64,000 nucleotides of DNA from Ampelocalamus luodianensis (lineage: Eukaryota > Streptophyta > Magnoliopsida > Poales > Poaceae), in contig JAYEVH010000144.1 of assembly GCA_036346255.1 (NCBI GenBank), forward strand, positions 186,001-250,000, given 5' to 3'. The translations under genes and the position numbers were made by a program. Of the stretch, positions 34,800 to 46,293 are shown in pieces; the stretch's first letter is position 1, and every line of letters begins with the position of its first letter. The notes under the pieces were generated by a model, which did no database searches, was not told where the DNA came from, and saw only the letters and a list, made by a program, of their open reading frames with translations.

Positions 34800-36076
34800 A
34801 AGTCATCTCTAAAATCCTGCAAAAGGTTAGTGACAGGAGCAGGCAAAGTGCAAGGCATATTATCAAGAGAAAATAAAGCATCTTTGCACACAAAAGTATA
34901 GCATGTATCATTAATATCATCAATTTCAGCAAGGTCTGATTTTGTGGCAAGCATAACAGAATGTTTTTCAGATTTATCATGTTCCTTTGAATCATTAGCA
35001 GCAGCAGCTCGCTCCCTATCGGCCTCTATAATCTCAGCTGGGGTCAAAGGTAGTAAAGTAACTTTCTTTCCCTTATGCATAAAAGTGTATTTGTTACTAC
35101 TACCATGGTGTAAAGCATCATTATCAAATTCCCAAGGTCGACCCAATAAAAGAGAGCATGCTTGCATGGGAACCACATCACAATCAACATGATCAGCATA
35201 ACCACCAATGGAAAAATGGACTCGGCATGTTTGTGTTACCTTAGCTTTTCCAGAGTCATTTAACCACTGAATATGGTATGGATGTGGATGCGGTCGCGTG
35301 GTCAAGCCAAGCTTCTTGATCAAATCAGAACTCACCAAGTTGTTGCAGCTTCCTCCATCAATGATGAAACGTGCGCGCCGGTTCTTAATTGCAAAGAAAG
35401 TTTGAAACAAATTATGGCGTTGAAGCTTATCGGGTTGTTGTACCTGTGTGCTGAAGACTCGCTGCACAATGATGCTCCGTAGCGTCACTGTGGACGCCCC
35501 ACCAAGGAACAGGTCATCATGACCACCGCCATTGTCGTCCGAGGCAGCAACAACGTCATCATCCTCCTCGACATCCGAAGTGCTGATGTAGCCTCCATCT
35601 TCCGTGACGATGTATGCCCATTGGCTAGGGCAATTCCTCTGCACATGACCAAGTCCATGGCAGCGGTGGCACTGAATGTCGGAGGAGCGGCCTGTGGAAG
35701 CCACGGAAGAAGAACTCTTGGCTAGAGCTTGCAAAGAATTTTTTGTAGAATCTGCAGGGCGTGTCGTGGAAGGTGGCTTCGGTGGCGCTGCAGCAATCTT
35801 GTTCACTGGTGGTGGAGGAGAGCGAAAACTCGAAGAAGAATTGGGCAGTCCCGTCGATGTAGTCGTTCGCGGCGTGTAGGAGGGTCGTCCGGTGCTTGCC
35901 GTCGCTGATTCCTTGCGTCCCTGCAATTCTTTTTCTGCAAGCATAGCAAGCTGGAACAACTGGTTGACAGTAGTAAAATCTTTATAATCAACAATATCCT
36001 GAATTTCACGCCGTAACCCCCCGTAGAAACGACAAATCTTATCCTCTGTTTCCTCAACAACCCCACAACGCACCAT
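34800..36076 (-). pseudogene. Element E gag C-terminus (zinc knuckle) and protease
   Basis: An open frame of more than 420 residues holds the end of the gag capsid domain (FYGGLRREIQDIVDY, AMLAEKELQ), a Pro/Ser/Thr-rich linker, a CCHC zinc knuckle CHRCHGLGHVQRNC that binds RNA, an acidic Asp-rich stretch, and an aspartic protease with FIIDGGSCNNLVS as the active-site loop and LLLGRPWEFD near its end. The active site reads D-G-G rather than D-T/S-G, as in related grass elements. The frame ends artificially: at 34,799 it runs into LTR F, which supplies 11 foreign residues and a stop. The rest of pol lies on the other side of F. Confidence 0.9.
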
Positions 36077-36801
36077 ACCCTTTTGAAGCTCAGCATAATA
36101 GTCCTGAACAGAACTATCACCTTGTTCTAAGCGTTGTAATTTTTTTTCTCAAATCACGTTTATATGAGGGAGGAACAAAACGATTACGCATAGCTTCTTT
36201 TAACCGCTCCCATGTATCAGTTGTAGCGCATGGTACCCATTCATTCCACGGATAATAGCAAAGTCCTTAAACTCACTAGTAGCTTGTCTAACTCTATGTT
36301 GTTCAGAACCAAGTGAGAGTTAAACTTCGCTCTACCGTCATCTCCCAATCAAGATATATTGCAGCATCATAAAGGCGAGAAAAGATGGGATGGTAAACTT
36401 GACTTTAGCAAAGGGTCATCGTTACCATGGCGGTTCGGTTATTACCTCCCATACCATGTGCTGTTTCTTTGAAGACACCGAGCGTGGTCGTGCATCCAGT
36501 GTCTCCGTGATCAATGTTGCCAACCGCATCATGCCTGTGTCATCATCATGATGATGGACGTCATTGACAGTGGCGGTGTGCCTCAATGTGTCCATCGACC
36601 GGTGAGGTCACCATCCGCAGACTCCACCCGCTCAATGCCTTACGTGGTGTTCAATCGGGCAATGGCGGCGACGATGGTGTCCATTCGCGCGCCGAGATCA
36701 GTGAATGAAGCATTTTGTTTGTCGAGTGTAGCTTGTAGCTGGCCGCGACTAACACACTCGTTGAAGTCGACCGGTGTCGCGTCCCCTTCGGCCCCTGCCA
36801 T
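36077..36801 (-). pseudogene. Element E gag N-terminal region, decayed
   Basis: An ATG at 36,801 starts MAGAEGDATPVDFNECVSRG and a short coiled-coil-like stretch, LGARMDTIVAAIARLN, typical of gag N-termini. A stop follows, and the capsid part down to 36,077 is broken by many stops and frame changes. It is clearly more decayed than the pol part. Confidence 0.7.
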
Positions 36802-38028
36802 GGTTAGTGGAAACACAGGGAAAACAAAATGATTATCCCTATCAACTACACAGGAGGACAGTGGGAACCCGCAAAGGAAGTGGCTTACCAAGCTCTTACA
36901 AGTGTTCTTACCATCGCAAACCGTAGGTGGTACAACCGGTGGCTGGTTCGTGATACCTGGAGAGTGTGACCCGGCGATTGCAAGGGTCAAAAGCTGTGCT
37001 ATCCGGAAGTAGGTATATGGAGCTTGGAAGGCCAAATATGTTAGTGGAACACAAATCAATAACATATAGTAATGCTGAGTAAATGTCCAAAACACTGGTC
37101 CTAGTTGCTGGTCTAAATGTGTCCTATAGCAGGTATGATATGATGAACAAGGAGTCAAGACCAGAATAGTAAAGCAAAGACAGCAACAAGGATGGCCAGG
37201 TAAAGACAGCACAAATCAATATCTGTCACCTAAAACTGTGCTCTCTTTTTTTAGGCACGGAGTGCTCTCAGGTGCCTTTGCTCTCAGGTGCCTTTGCTCT
37301 CAGGCAAAACCAGGTGCCGAATTTTTTTTTTCTGTTATTTTTTTTCACAAAGCGGAGCACAGAAGTAGGAACCACACAAAGTTTCACCTCAATCTGATGT
37401 AAGGTGTGGTCTACAGAAAAAGATGAATGTGCTGTAAATTCGGTGATGAAAGTTCAGAGCTCGAGTACTGCACTTTCCAGGGGAGTTTTGGATGCAAAAT
37501 TTAATTTCACCCAATTTCAAAAAAAAAATCGTCTGATTTCGAGTCCGTATGCGAAAGTTACAGTTGTTTGAAGGAGGGCCTCCGAGTTATGGTTGTTGTG
37601 GAGGCCGAAACGAAATCGGGTGGAGAAAATTGGTGGAAATGGGGGTGGAAGCTCGGGAAGAGGTGGGGGATGGTGCTGGGTGATCACGAGACTCAATGGG
37701 GAATGGTGCTGGGTGATTACGAGACGCGATGGATGACTCAAAAACAGAGGGTGGGAGAAACAAAAGTTGACGGCTAGGGTTTGTATGAGAGGTAGCGGAA
37801 GCAAGACAACCCGAAATAAAACACGATCTAAACCAACAACACAACTCGACTAAGGACACAAACTCAACACTACGGACTCTGAAATCAAATTGTGCAAAAG
37901 GTTAAACGAGATCTGGGACAGGGAACAACCTATGACTACAATTTTTTGTAGGGCTTTTTCTTGGACTCTAGGATGAAACCGAAAACAACAAGGGTAGGGT
38001 AAACTCGAACCTGAAGGAACACCTGAAG
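36802..38028 (-). other. Element E 5' leader
   Basis: Non-coding sequence between the PBS and the gag start. It contains a small tandem repeat at 37,264-37,304 and a T-rich stretch near 37,320. A packaging signal would be expected here, but none can be pointed to. Confidence 0.6.
37264..37304. repeat. Tandem repeat, 16-bp unit x ~2.6
   Basis: GCTCTCAGGTGCCTTT is repeated at 37264, 37280 and (partial) 37296, inside the leader of element E. Confidence 0.9.
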
Positions 38029-38041
38029 CTCTATTACTACT
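38029..38041 (-). other. Degenerate primer-binding site of element E
   Basis: The minus strand reads AGTAGTAATAGAGC directly after the 5' LTR end, a mutated relative of the initiator-Met-tRNA site TGGTATCAGAGC (compare the perfect copy at 46,282). Its position supports the LTR boundary. Confidence 0.5.
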
Positions 38042-38951
38042 TGATGGGAACGGGGTCCCGATCTTCCAACAGGTTCTGGATATGTTCGATTTGGTGGAGG
38101 CGCGACACAAATCGACTCGGCTTCCGAACAACACGTTCCGAACCCCGCAATCGCAGCACCACGTCTCCTCAGGTTATCAACCGTGCGCAGCCCGGTTGAC
38201 CTCGCCAAGAAGGCTAATCCTCGCCTGCGAATCGAAGAACACAAGCAAGAACAAGGAAGAACACAACGGAATTGCAGATGTATTGTTTTAGCACTCGAAA
38301 TTTGGAGTCTCACAAACCGATGAACGGCGAAACTATTCAAGACAGAATTAATCTAAGCAAAACCCAACCCTAATGGTGGGGGTGGCGGTTGGATATAGAG
38401 GACCGAGGGCATGCAAAATCCCGGACGCGCCTAATGGGCTCCAACACGATACAAAGCGAACGGCCCAAAAGGCGGTGGCGCACAGACCGACCGATTCTGA
38501 ATGCCCACTTGTTTCGACGATTCCCGTTGGCTCAGAAGGAATTTTGACATGGGACCAGAGCCATTGGAAAGGTCGTCTTCTCAGCTTTCCATACATATGT
38601 GGAACGTCCAAAACGGAGCCCGGATGCGATCTGGGCGTCCATTTTAGTGCTGCCTAGTCCTGGACTCCGAAATGGATTCGAAGTCGACTTGAGTTGGGCC
38701 TCCAACATGATTCGACCGCCCTTGCTGGACTTGTGCGCCTCGTAGCCCTTCTCCAAGTACTTCCAGGTCCTCTGCATGGTTCCTAATCATAATTAAATCA
38801 TTAGGTAGCAATCGATTCTCAAATGAACAAAAAGAAGTACTTAGGAACGAGCTCACCTGTAAATTCAATTGTCGGCCGCGAGCTCTAGTGATTGGTCCTT
38901 GAATGTCAAGTGGAGGTTTGTTGTTGTGTGGAGATTTCCACACTGTAGGGT
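38042..38951 (-). repeat. 5' LTR of element E
   Basis: The LTR is homologous to 20,994-21,904 from CCCATCA at 38,042 up to about 38,935. The outermost ~16 bp do not resemble the 3' LTR start, so the exact edge (38,935-38,951) is uncertain. Length to 38,951 is 910 bp, against 911 for the partner. TATA-like CTATATCC is at about 38,394-38,401 (-). Confidence 0.75.
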
Positions 38952-40530
38952 CCAGGGCGATGTCCCTCTTGGGCCACTGGACAAAAGTGTGCACGGCATC
39001 TCCTAGTGTTATGATATCTTCATTCGAGGGCTTCTCCAGCGGGACGGCTATGAAAGTGTCATGTACCATGTCCACCCGGACCTTGGCGTAACCCTGTGCC
39101 AGCTGGGCACCGTGCAACAATGTCCCTTCCTGGCACGGAAACGCCATCCCCTGCCCAGCTTCAATAGAAATGGACCCAACCAGCCTCACTTGGAGCTTGC
39201 AAGGCGTGGGCTCCTACAAAACGATACACAATTAGCTAAGACATCCTATAGGTCTATCTTTGGATCATTCTAGAGATGTACATTATCTAGATGTCGTTGA
39301 TAGGTAATTGGACATTGCTACATTCAGAAAGTGGCATCGATATGCAGCCACTCCGATGTTGAGGGGGACTGACTCCCAAAATAATGGAGGCAGCTTGCGA
39401 TTGGTTGATGACTTGATTCATTTGTTCCTGCAATGATGTTATCTGTCCTTGAAATTCTGCACGAATATCCTCTTTCAACCATTCCTCATGCTCGGCCTTG
39501 GATCTCTTCCTACTCCTATTCGCCTCGGAGTCGTGTGGGAATCCCTGCCTCCAAGGTACGTAAACCCTAAGGCCACATGTGCGACCCAGGTGCTCCTTGT
39601 TTCCCAGGGCCGTGGATAGTATATCCCTCTCCCTGACTACTTTAAAGGAGCCTTGGGAAGATTGGGTACTCAATATTTGCTGCAAGAGGCCATCATGTTA
39701 TTTTAGACCCTATGAAGTTATGGACTTATTAACAACTAGGTGGTTCGACATATCTTACCAAACGTTGGGATACTCCCTCGTCTGCTGAGTTTATGAAAGA
39801 GATGGTGCCTGAAAACGTGGTTGATGACCTCGCTCTTAACCTGTTTTAGGCGCGCTCGTCTGGGATCCCGGCAAATGGCGGGGAGGCCTCCCACCGGATT
39901 GCCTCCTTGTCCTCCCTCCTCCATTGCGGAATTTTACCCACGTACCCAGCGGTGCCGAGTCTATGGGGGTGAGTGTTTTGTGTCTGGATAGCCTTGTGCG
40001 CCACACTTTGCTACTGAAATTCGGCTATCGTCTTCATTCGCACAAAAGCGTCCCATGTATCCAGCGACATGAAATGGTACTTCATGAAGGGCATCTGATC
40101 CTTGTTCACGTACTTAATAACAAACGTGCTCTTGAAGGTCTTTCATGCTTTTCCTATTGTGAGGAACGCTTACCGTCACACAAGTCCCTGGACTTCTGCT
40201 GGGATCTCGAACAACCTTGAAATTTCATCCCGCAACTGCTCTTTCTCTTCTTCTGTCAGAGACTTCTAGCTTGGTGTGGTGATGGGGACTCGTTCCCTTC
40301 CAACTATCCTACAGGTGGTCCGGAATGTTGTTGTTGCTTTCTTGGGATGCAGAGGGATCCTAACGGGAGTGACCTCCATGATGGTCATTCGGCCGTCAGG
40401 CCTTTTCGACATTCCTCTGCCATCTCACTTAGGTACCCCTTTCATTGGGGCGCCAGACGCATTCGGCGATGTCATCGACGTCGGCAAAGACTGTACGGAT
40501 GCCATCTCGCTTACTTGCTATCTATGAAAA
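38952..40530 (-). pseudogene. CACTA ORF1, N-terminal and central part
   Basis: Minus-strand exons run from about 40,530. They include a basic segment with ARLKQVKSEVINHVFRHH, then STALGNKEHLGRTCG and a Lys/Arg-rich coiled-coil region (KRSKAEHEEWLKEDI...LQEQMNQVI) at 39,685-39,287, then CELRLVGSI-type sequence and VHTFVQWPKRDIAL ending at the E insertion. In grasses these belong to proteins annotated as Ptta/En/Spm plant transposase-associated ORF1. Several stops, mainly between 40,500 and 39,930, mark it as a pseudogene. The protein would continue at 20,990. Confidence 0.65.
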
Positions 40531-41247
40531 TAAACAGAGAAGAGCACTTGAGGGAAAAAAACATTCAAATAGTAGTAAAATCCAGCATGAAATTCATCAA
40601 GAAAGTCTCAGCAGTATGCATTCATGGAGAAATTATCAACATGGCCAGATGGTGCTAAAGACTTTCCAAATGACTTGTACATGCAGTGAGTCTTATTGAA
40701 TTGAAAAGCAATTTCTCTAGAAATTAATGAGGACACAAATGAAGTATCCAACAAAGAGTAGTAAGTCTCAATCGAAAAAGCAAGTAACCTAGGATATCAC
40801 CCATCTTTCCATTGTTCCATATCCCAACCTATTCCACTTAATAAGCTCAATCGAGTGCAGTTCTTACAGGAAAAGATGAAGAATTATTTTACTTACAGTG
40901 ACAAAGAAGTACATAATCAATAAATTCGAGCACAACTCTTCCCCATCAAAGATTATGTTCACTCTTATTTTGAGCCTTAAGGTCATGTGTACACTGCAGG
41001 CTGTGCAATTGAATTCTCACGAGAAAGCGAGTTCAAAAAGGATGGGGGAAGAGATGAAAAGTTATTTAATAGAACACCTCGAATTTTTTCGGGAATGTGG
41101 TAGGTTAATTAATTGAATTTTGCTAATATATAGAACATTTTGTAGCTCACTTATGGCATGGAGGACACATCCAAAATATCGGCTAACTATTTCACCTGGC
41201 CGAGTGAAATTAGTACCAATTAGCTTATTTCTTAGGTTGTGGCCAAT
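40531..41247. other. CACTA internal sequence, no gene recognised
   Basis: AT-rich sequence between the ORF1 start and LTR L41. No transposase motif and no CACTA terminus was found. Confidence 0.4.
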
Positions 41248-41271
41248 TGTCATGACCCGACCAGGGGTCAC

Positions 41272-41480
41272 CCGAGAGGTCCTCCAGGACCTCCCGAAAA
41301 GTCCATCAGGACCTCCCAGGAGGTCCAGTAGGACCACCCAAGAAGACCTCCAGGACCACCCAGGAGGTCCACCAGGACCACCTGGAGGTCCAGAGACCTG
41401 ACCCGAGGAGGTCTTGAGACCCAAGACCTCCCCAAATGCCACGACCAGACCCAGGGGAGGTCGAGAGACCCAACCCGAGG
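41272..41480. repeat. AGGACCTCC/CAGGAGGTCC array near the end of L41
   Basis: Tandem-like words AGGTCCTCCAGGACCTCC and CAGGACCACCCAGGAGGTCC alternate in both orientations, so the array forms many small hairpins. It lies within about 200 bp of the LTR's 3' end. Confidence 0.75.
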
Positions 41481-43185
41481 AGGTCTTGGGACTTCGGAAA
41501 GTCCTACATCTCCTGTGTTCTAAACTAGTCCCAAGGATCAACAGCTAGCTCACACAGCAAACACAAGTGATAATCATACATTAACGAGAACTTTATTAAC
41601 AGCAAAAGAGTTAATTACAAGGTTGGCTTACAAGCCGGCAAAAACAAATTTACACAGGAGAAACAAAAACAAGTCCATCCAATAGACAACATGCAATTGG
41701 CTGGAGGGCGTGGCCTAGTCGTCCAGGACCTTTTGGTCCTCAACAAAGATCTCTTCACTTGCTCAAAAGATTATTTCAAGCAAGAGTGAGCACAACAACC
41801 GTGCTCGTGAGTCACACTCGTCAAATAATAGAATGACATGCATAAATGGATATCACAAAGGAGAGCTTATGAGGTAAGTTTGCATAAAGCCAAGTTTCTT
41901 TCAACATACAAGTAATAATTTCCAAAGCAGATTACACTATACATAAAACTCATTTGCCAACACGGTTTTGATTGATTGATAACAAGATTGAAGGGTGTAG
42001 GATAACCTCCTAACACTAGGATAACCACTAGGGCTCCCCGCCCAGAACACACTAGATAGAAATCCAAAACCAGTTTTCAAAAGCATTTGAAAACACCAAA
42101 ACCAAAGTCTAACTTGGAGAGTCTTTGCCAGCATGTCCATGACTGTGGACACGGCTATTCGAATAGATTTTCACTCTGCAGAGGTGTACAACTTTACCCA
42201 CAAGAGAAAATCAAATTGCACTGTCTGCTCACACACTTCCGAAGGTGTGCGACTAACAGGTTATCACAAGGCCTTTACAATGCTCCTTCTCACCACAGTC
42301 CCCTTCGCTAAGGTTTCACCCCCTTTGGACTACGCACCCGCAGGGTTCAGGCCCCCTCTTGCGCCAGGTGGGAATATAAGAAAGTAGGTCATGAAGGACC
42401 ACCAACACATCCAAAAGGACAACCATGGTGAGACATTGCAAATTATTCGGCCAGGTCTTGCCCATTCAAGACTTGTGGTTGCACGTAGGGGCATAGCAAA
42501 GTAACGCTCAAAGACTGGTCCTTAACTGACTTGGGCGACATCCTCAACCCTGGGGCGTCGACTAACACGACCCCCGTGCACTCCCCATGCACGCACCATA
42601 CAACCAACCAAGGTTCACCCAAGTCCAAACCATTTTCCAACCTTGCCTTTGAAAACAAGAACAGGTTTATATGACAACCCAATGCCATGGTAAAAAACAT
42701 TTGAGGTAAAACATTGATCTTTGGTTGTAAAACTTCCCAAATCAAGATTTTGGTCTAAGCATAGCTAAACATTTCTTTTTCAAAAGGGTCCTGGTCATAC
42801 TAAAGCATTAAATAGGTTTTCAACTAAGGCGACAACCAGTTCAGATGTAAAGTCAACAATGGTCATACAAAGGAGTTAGGTCTAACTATGAGAGTAAACA
42901 CTATTATTGAAATACTAAGTAAAGTATGCATGCAGTACTTAGCTTGAAACAAAAATTACTTAGGTTGAAATACTGGGTGTCAATATGATCAAGGGTATGA
43001 CTTGCCTTGCTCGAAGGCTTGGAGATCTTCCTCATCGAAGTACTCAGGTTCCTCGGCGTCCTCGCAATCTACATGAAAGAACTAAACCAACTCAAACAAA
43101 GCTCAAGTAAGAACCAAAAGAACTTCCAAGAAAGCACCACTAGAACCAACACAAGAACTCTGAAGGTTTGGAGAAGGTCTAGAGA

Positions 43186-43805
43186 GCTGGTCAGGGGAGG
43201 TCCAAAGAGCTGGTCGGAGGAGGTCCAGAGCTTTGGAAGAAAGTCCCAAAGAGCTGGCTGCGAGAGCTGAAATGAGGAAGAAGGCAAGGATAGGGAGCTG
43301 TCCAAGATTATAAGGCCTGGGATACTGCGAGTTTCAAGGGCACACGTGTTCAAGTATAAGAGGAGGAGAGGACGGGAGTAGGTAAATGAGGGGACAAGAG
43401 GGAGAGAAAGGTACAACGGAGGTGACAACATTTAATATGCCGCAGTGACATTTAATGCTCACAGACTTTCTGCTGCTAGCGTGTAGAAAGGAAAAAGCGG
43501 ACAGGGCTAGCTCAAACAAAGAGGTTGGTCAAAGCAACTGGAGAAAGTCGCGACCAAAGGAGAGGTCCAACTAAGGGGTGGTCAAAGGAGGAGGTCCTAT
43601 GGAGGAGGTCCTGAGGAAGACATCCTGAGGAGGAGGTCCTGAGGAAGAGGTCCTAAGGTGGAGGTCCTGAGGAGGACAAGGAAGGTCCCGTCCCACCAGG
43701 GTGGTCCTTGCAAAAAAATCACGGAGGGTGGTCTTTGCAAAAAGACCAGAGGTCCTGACCACAGAGGGTGGTCTTTGCAAAAAGACCAGAGGAGGAGGAG
43801 GTCCA
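43186..43805. repeat. GGAGGTCC and GGTCTTTGCAAAAAGACC arrays of L41
   Basis: GGGAGGTCCAAAGAGCTGG repeats lie at 43,190-43,260. After a gap holding the TATA-like site come GAGGAGGTCCTGAGG repeats at 43,560-43,690. Two copies of GGTGGTCTTTGCAAAAAGACC follow at about 43,728-43,790; their core GGTCTTT...AAAGACC is a perfect inverted repeat. Confidence 0.8.
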
Positions 43806-43815
43806 AAAGACAAAG

Positions 43816-43982
43816 TGTGAGGACCTAGGGTATTTAACTCGTAATACTTAACCTCCAAATGGTTCTAGTATTACCAATCAAATATCCTAAGCCTCGGTGG
43901 ACATGTACTTCCCAAAAATGCAGTACACATACACCTTTACAAAATCATGCATTATTTCCATACAAGCTTACAAAGCTAAGTC
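43816..43982 (-). mobile_element. LTR 'L43' (-), 167-bp left end
   Basis: TGTGAGGACCTAGGG at 43,816 and the next 160 bases match the antisense end of LTR F (AACCTCCAAATGGTTCT is shared). caaag precedes it. It is cut at 43,982 by element B; the rest should lie right of B. Confidence 0.7.
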
Positions 43983-46279
43983 TGTAATACTCCAGAGTAG
44001 AATTTGAGGGAAAGTCAATTATTCGAAGAAAAATGGACTATTTAGAAATTGATCCAGGAGGAGGATCAAATAGAAAGTACTTAATTAAATAGGTAACGGA
44101 GGGGTTCGCAGCATTATTTGGGCAACTTGGGCCTGGGCCTTGGCCCATTAGGCCATGAGGTGGCCGGCCACTTAAGGGGGGGAGGCACCCCTTTTCTTGC
44201 CCAAACCCTAGCCGCCCCTTCCCCTTCTCCCCTCTTGTGCCGCCCCTCCTCCTCCCCTCTCCCTTGCGCAGCCTCTCCTCCCCTCTTCCTTGGTTGAGCC
44301 ACCTCCCCGGCAGCTCCTCCTGCGATTTTCAAGGGTATCAAAGAGGTTCCTTCGCTGTTCTTTTGGTTTTAGATGCGTTTACGATTTCTTTTAGCAGATC
44401 GTTTAATTTTGCTGCTAGATTGCTTTTCTGTCCAGTTTAGTGCGCGGCAATTTTCGCATCCTTAGAAGCATAATTTGGGAATCCCGTCTCCTAGAGAAGT
44501 GTGGATATTGTTCTTAGCTTTCAGTGGCCGCCAAGAACACCGGATTCCGACATTCGAGTTAAAAGTTATGTTATTTTTAGTGTTTACTGTCCAGAATCCT
44601 GACGAGAATCTGCAGTCATCTTGTTTAATAAATAATAAATTGTTAAGTGCCGAATTAGAACTTGGGATCTCCTAGAGAGTTGTAGGTTATCTCGTTACCT
44701 TTCATTGCCGACAAGAATCACGTCATTTGGACCTCTGTAGCAAAAGTTATGATTTTTCTTAGGGGGTCTGTGCTGTGGAATGGTGGTTGGTCTGACAGGT
44801 TTTAGTGTTTCGACTTAAGCGTGTATTTAGAGGAAAAATCAGAGGGGCTCACCATAATGAAAAATGTAGATAATCCTTCCAGATTTCAGGAAAACTAAAG
44901 ATCATGAAATTCGGACGAACGTAGAGAAAGTTATGATAATTTCATTGTTGCTGTCCAGAGACCCGACGCGAGAATTGATACTCTGTTGTTTGGTTTGGTA
45001 GGGCTAGTAAAGGGCCAAATCAGAGAACCTCACCAACTAGGTTTAGAAGGGGAATTCAATAACCTTTTCAGATTGTCCAAGATCAATCCATTTGGATTTC
45101 TGTGCATTTAGTTATGATTTTTGAAGGGGCTGTTCTCTGGAAAAGAAAACTGACAGCTAGCAATAGAGTTGGGGATCGCGTTTAGTGGACGATGTGCTCA
45201 TTTTGTGTTTATGGTTTTGTTATTAGACTTATATGGTGGCCTTAGCATGTCTCAATTGTATGTCCAGGTGTGGGTTTGGCTCGGGAGCAGTACCTTATCC
45301 TCGACATCCACCTTCGCACGGTTGAGGCAAGTGCTTTGTTTGTTAAATGGGTGTGATTGATTGGCTATGCTTGTGTGCTTTGTGATATATGGTTGCATAG
45401 TAAGATGGTTTACTTGATGATTGTTTAAGTATGGTGATTGCTCAAATTATGCTTATGCTTTACTGTGGTACAATGTTGCTGTCTTTTGGTAAGATTGATG
45501 ATGAATAAGAGATGAGCATATGCATATTGAGAACATGTTGAGGCTTGGTCACGCGGTGACCAAGCATGTTTCCCTTTGAGATCCCCGTCATGTATGTGAC
45601 GGGCCCGAGATCCCCTCACTTGTGGAGTGTGGGCTTGAGGTCCCCGTTACTTGCGGAGTAACGGGCAATTGGTCCCTGTGCGTGCGCGCACAGGCATGGG
45701 TATGCGGCGACGGTTGCTTACTCTGCATTACCGGTGTAATGCACACAGAAAGTTAAAGATAAATGATCCTTGAGCATTGCATTTGCATATGAGATGTTCT
45801 ATTGTTGATTTTCTTTACATGGATGCTGATGTTATAGTTTCTTTATGTACTTGCTGAGTATATGGACTCACTCTTGCTTTTATTGTTGTTTTAGGTACCG
45901 AGCCAAGAACGACATGCATGGGGGAAGTAGCGCTAGTCACACACATGCCACATGAACTAAATAAAGATGAATGATCTTCAGAACGTGATTGTTTTTAGAT
46001 TATTATGTTTTGTCTCATGCAATGGATTAAATGTAATAATGATGAGTAGTGGATCTTCATATCTCTCTAGTTATGTGAGATACTTAGCATGTCATTGATT
46101 ATCTTTTGATGTCTTTGGATGAAAGTTTTAGTTAATATTTGAATAATCTGTGAGTTGGAACCTTCGTGTGATTAACTTTACAAGGGAGGTTCTGCCGAAA
46201 TTTATTAAGATTGTCTAGTTTAGAATTATTAGAGTTTGTTTAGTAGCATTCCAGGCTCATGTTGGGTTGGGGTGTTACA
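43983..46279 (+). repeat. 5' LTR of element B (2,297 bp)
   Basis: TGTAATACTCC...GGGGTGTTACA. This LTR family lacks the CTATTCGAATAG module. It contains repeated stretches of the kind GTTATGATTTTTC...CTGTCCAGA at irregular intervals (about 44,565, 44,750, 44,930, 45,110), suggesting an old internal duplication. Confidence 0.9.
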
Positions 46280-46280
46280 G

Positions 46281-46293
46281 TTGGTATCAGAGC
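46281..46293 (+). other. Primer-binding site of element B
   Basis: TTGGTATCAGAGC, one base after the LTR end, is complementary to the 3' end of initiator methionine tRNA, the usual primer of this superfamily. Confidence 0.9.

Larger units (their letters stand above)
20994..38951 (-). mobile_element. Ty3/gypsy element 'E' (CRM/Reina-like chromovirus), complete but split
   Basis: On the minus strand the order is 5' LTR (38,951-38,042), PBS, leader, gag, protease, [LTR F insertion], reverse transcriptase, RNase H, integrase, polypurine tract and 3' LTR (21,904-20,994). The LTRs are about 910 bp and differ by very roughly 3% by eye, mostly transitions. The protease-to-integrase motifs resemble the CRM/Reina group of chromoviruses; I rely on recall of family motifs, so the clade needs a tree. 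E lies in the CACTA ORF1. A flanking ccagg occurs at 20989-20993 and again at 38952-38956, giving a plausible 5-bp target duplication, although the 5' LTR edge there is unclear. Confidence 0.85.
19258..41247 (-). mobile_element. CACTA (En/Spm) element, left end and ORF1, split by gypsy E
   Basis: The left terminus CACTACTACACAAAGGG is at 19,258, followed by a dense block of subterminal repeats. Minus-strand exons of an En/Spm ORF1-type protein flank gypsy element E: the C48-protease end at 20,254-20,990 and the N-terminal half at 38,952-40,530. The right TIR and the TNP2-type transposase are not in the window. The element appears to be cut again at 41,247 by LTR L41, so the rest should lie beyond 64,000. 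The right limit given here is that presumed breakpoint, not a terminus. Confidence 0.75.
41248..43815 (-). mobile_element. LTR 'L41' (-), left part
   Basis: It begins TGTCATGACCCGACC on +, so the sense-strand LTR ends GGTCGGGTCATGACA, with ccaat before it as a candidate target duplication. It shares the family layout: GGAGGTC arrays, palindrome CTATTCGAATAG (42155-42166) with the perfect hairpin GTCCATGACTGTGGAC next to it, and a minus-strand TATA-like CTTATAATC at about 43,304. Its start (TGTAACA-type) is not reached because L43 interrupts it after 43,815. Confidence 0.65.

Noticed and set aside
41248..43815. L41 as the right-hand end of the CACTA element
   Set aside because: The junction TGTCATGACC is an LTR end of the palindrome-carrying group and no CACTA TIR is present. 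The sequence beyond shares LTR modules with D, G and H.
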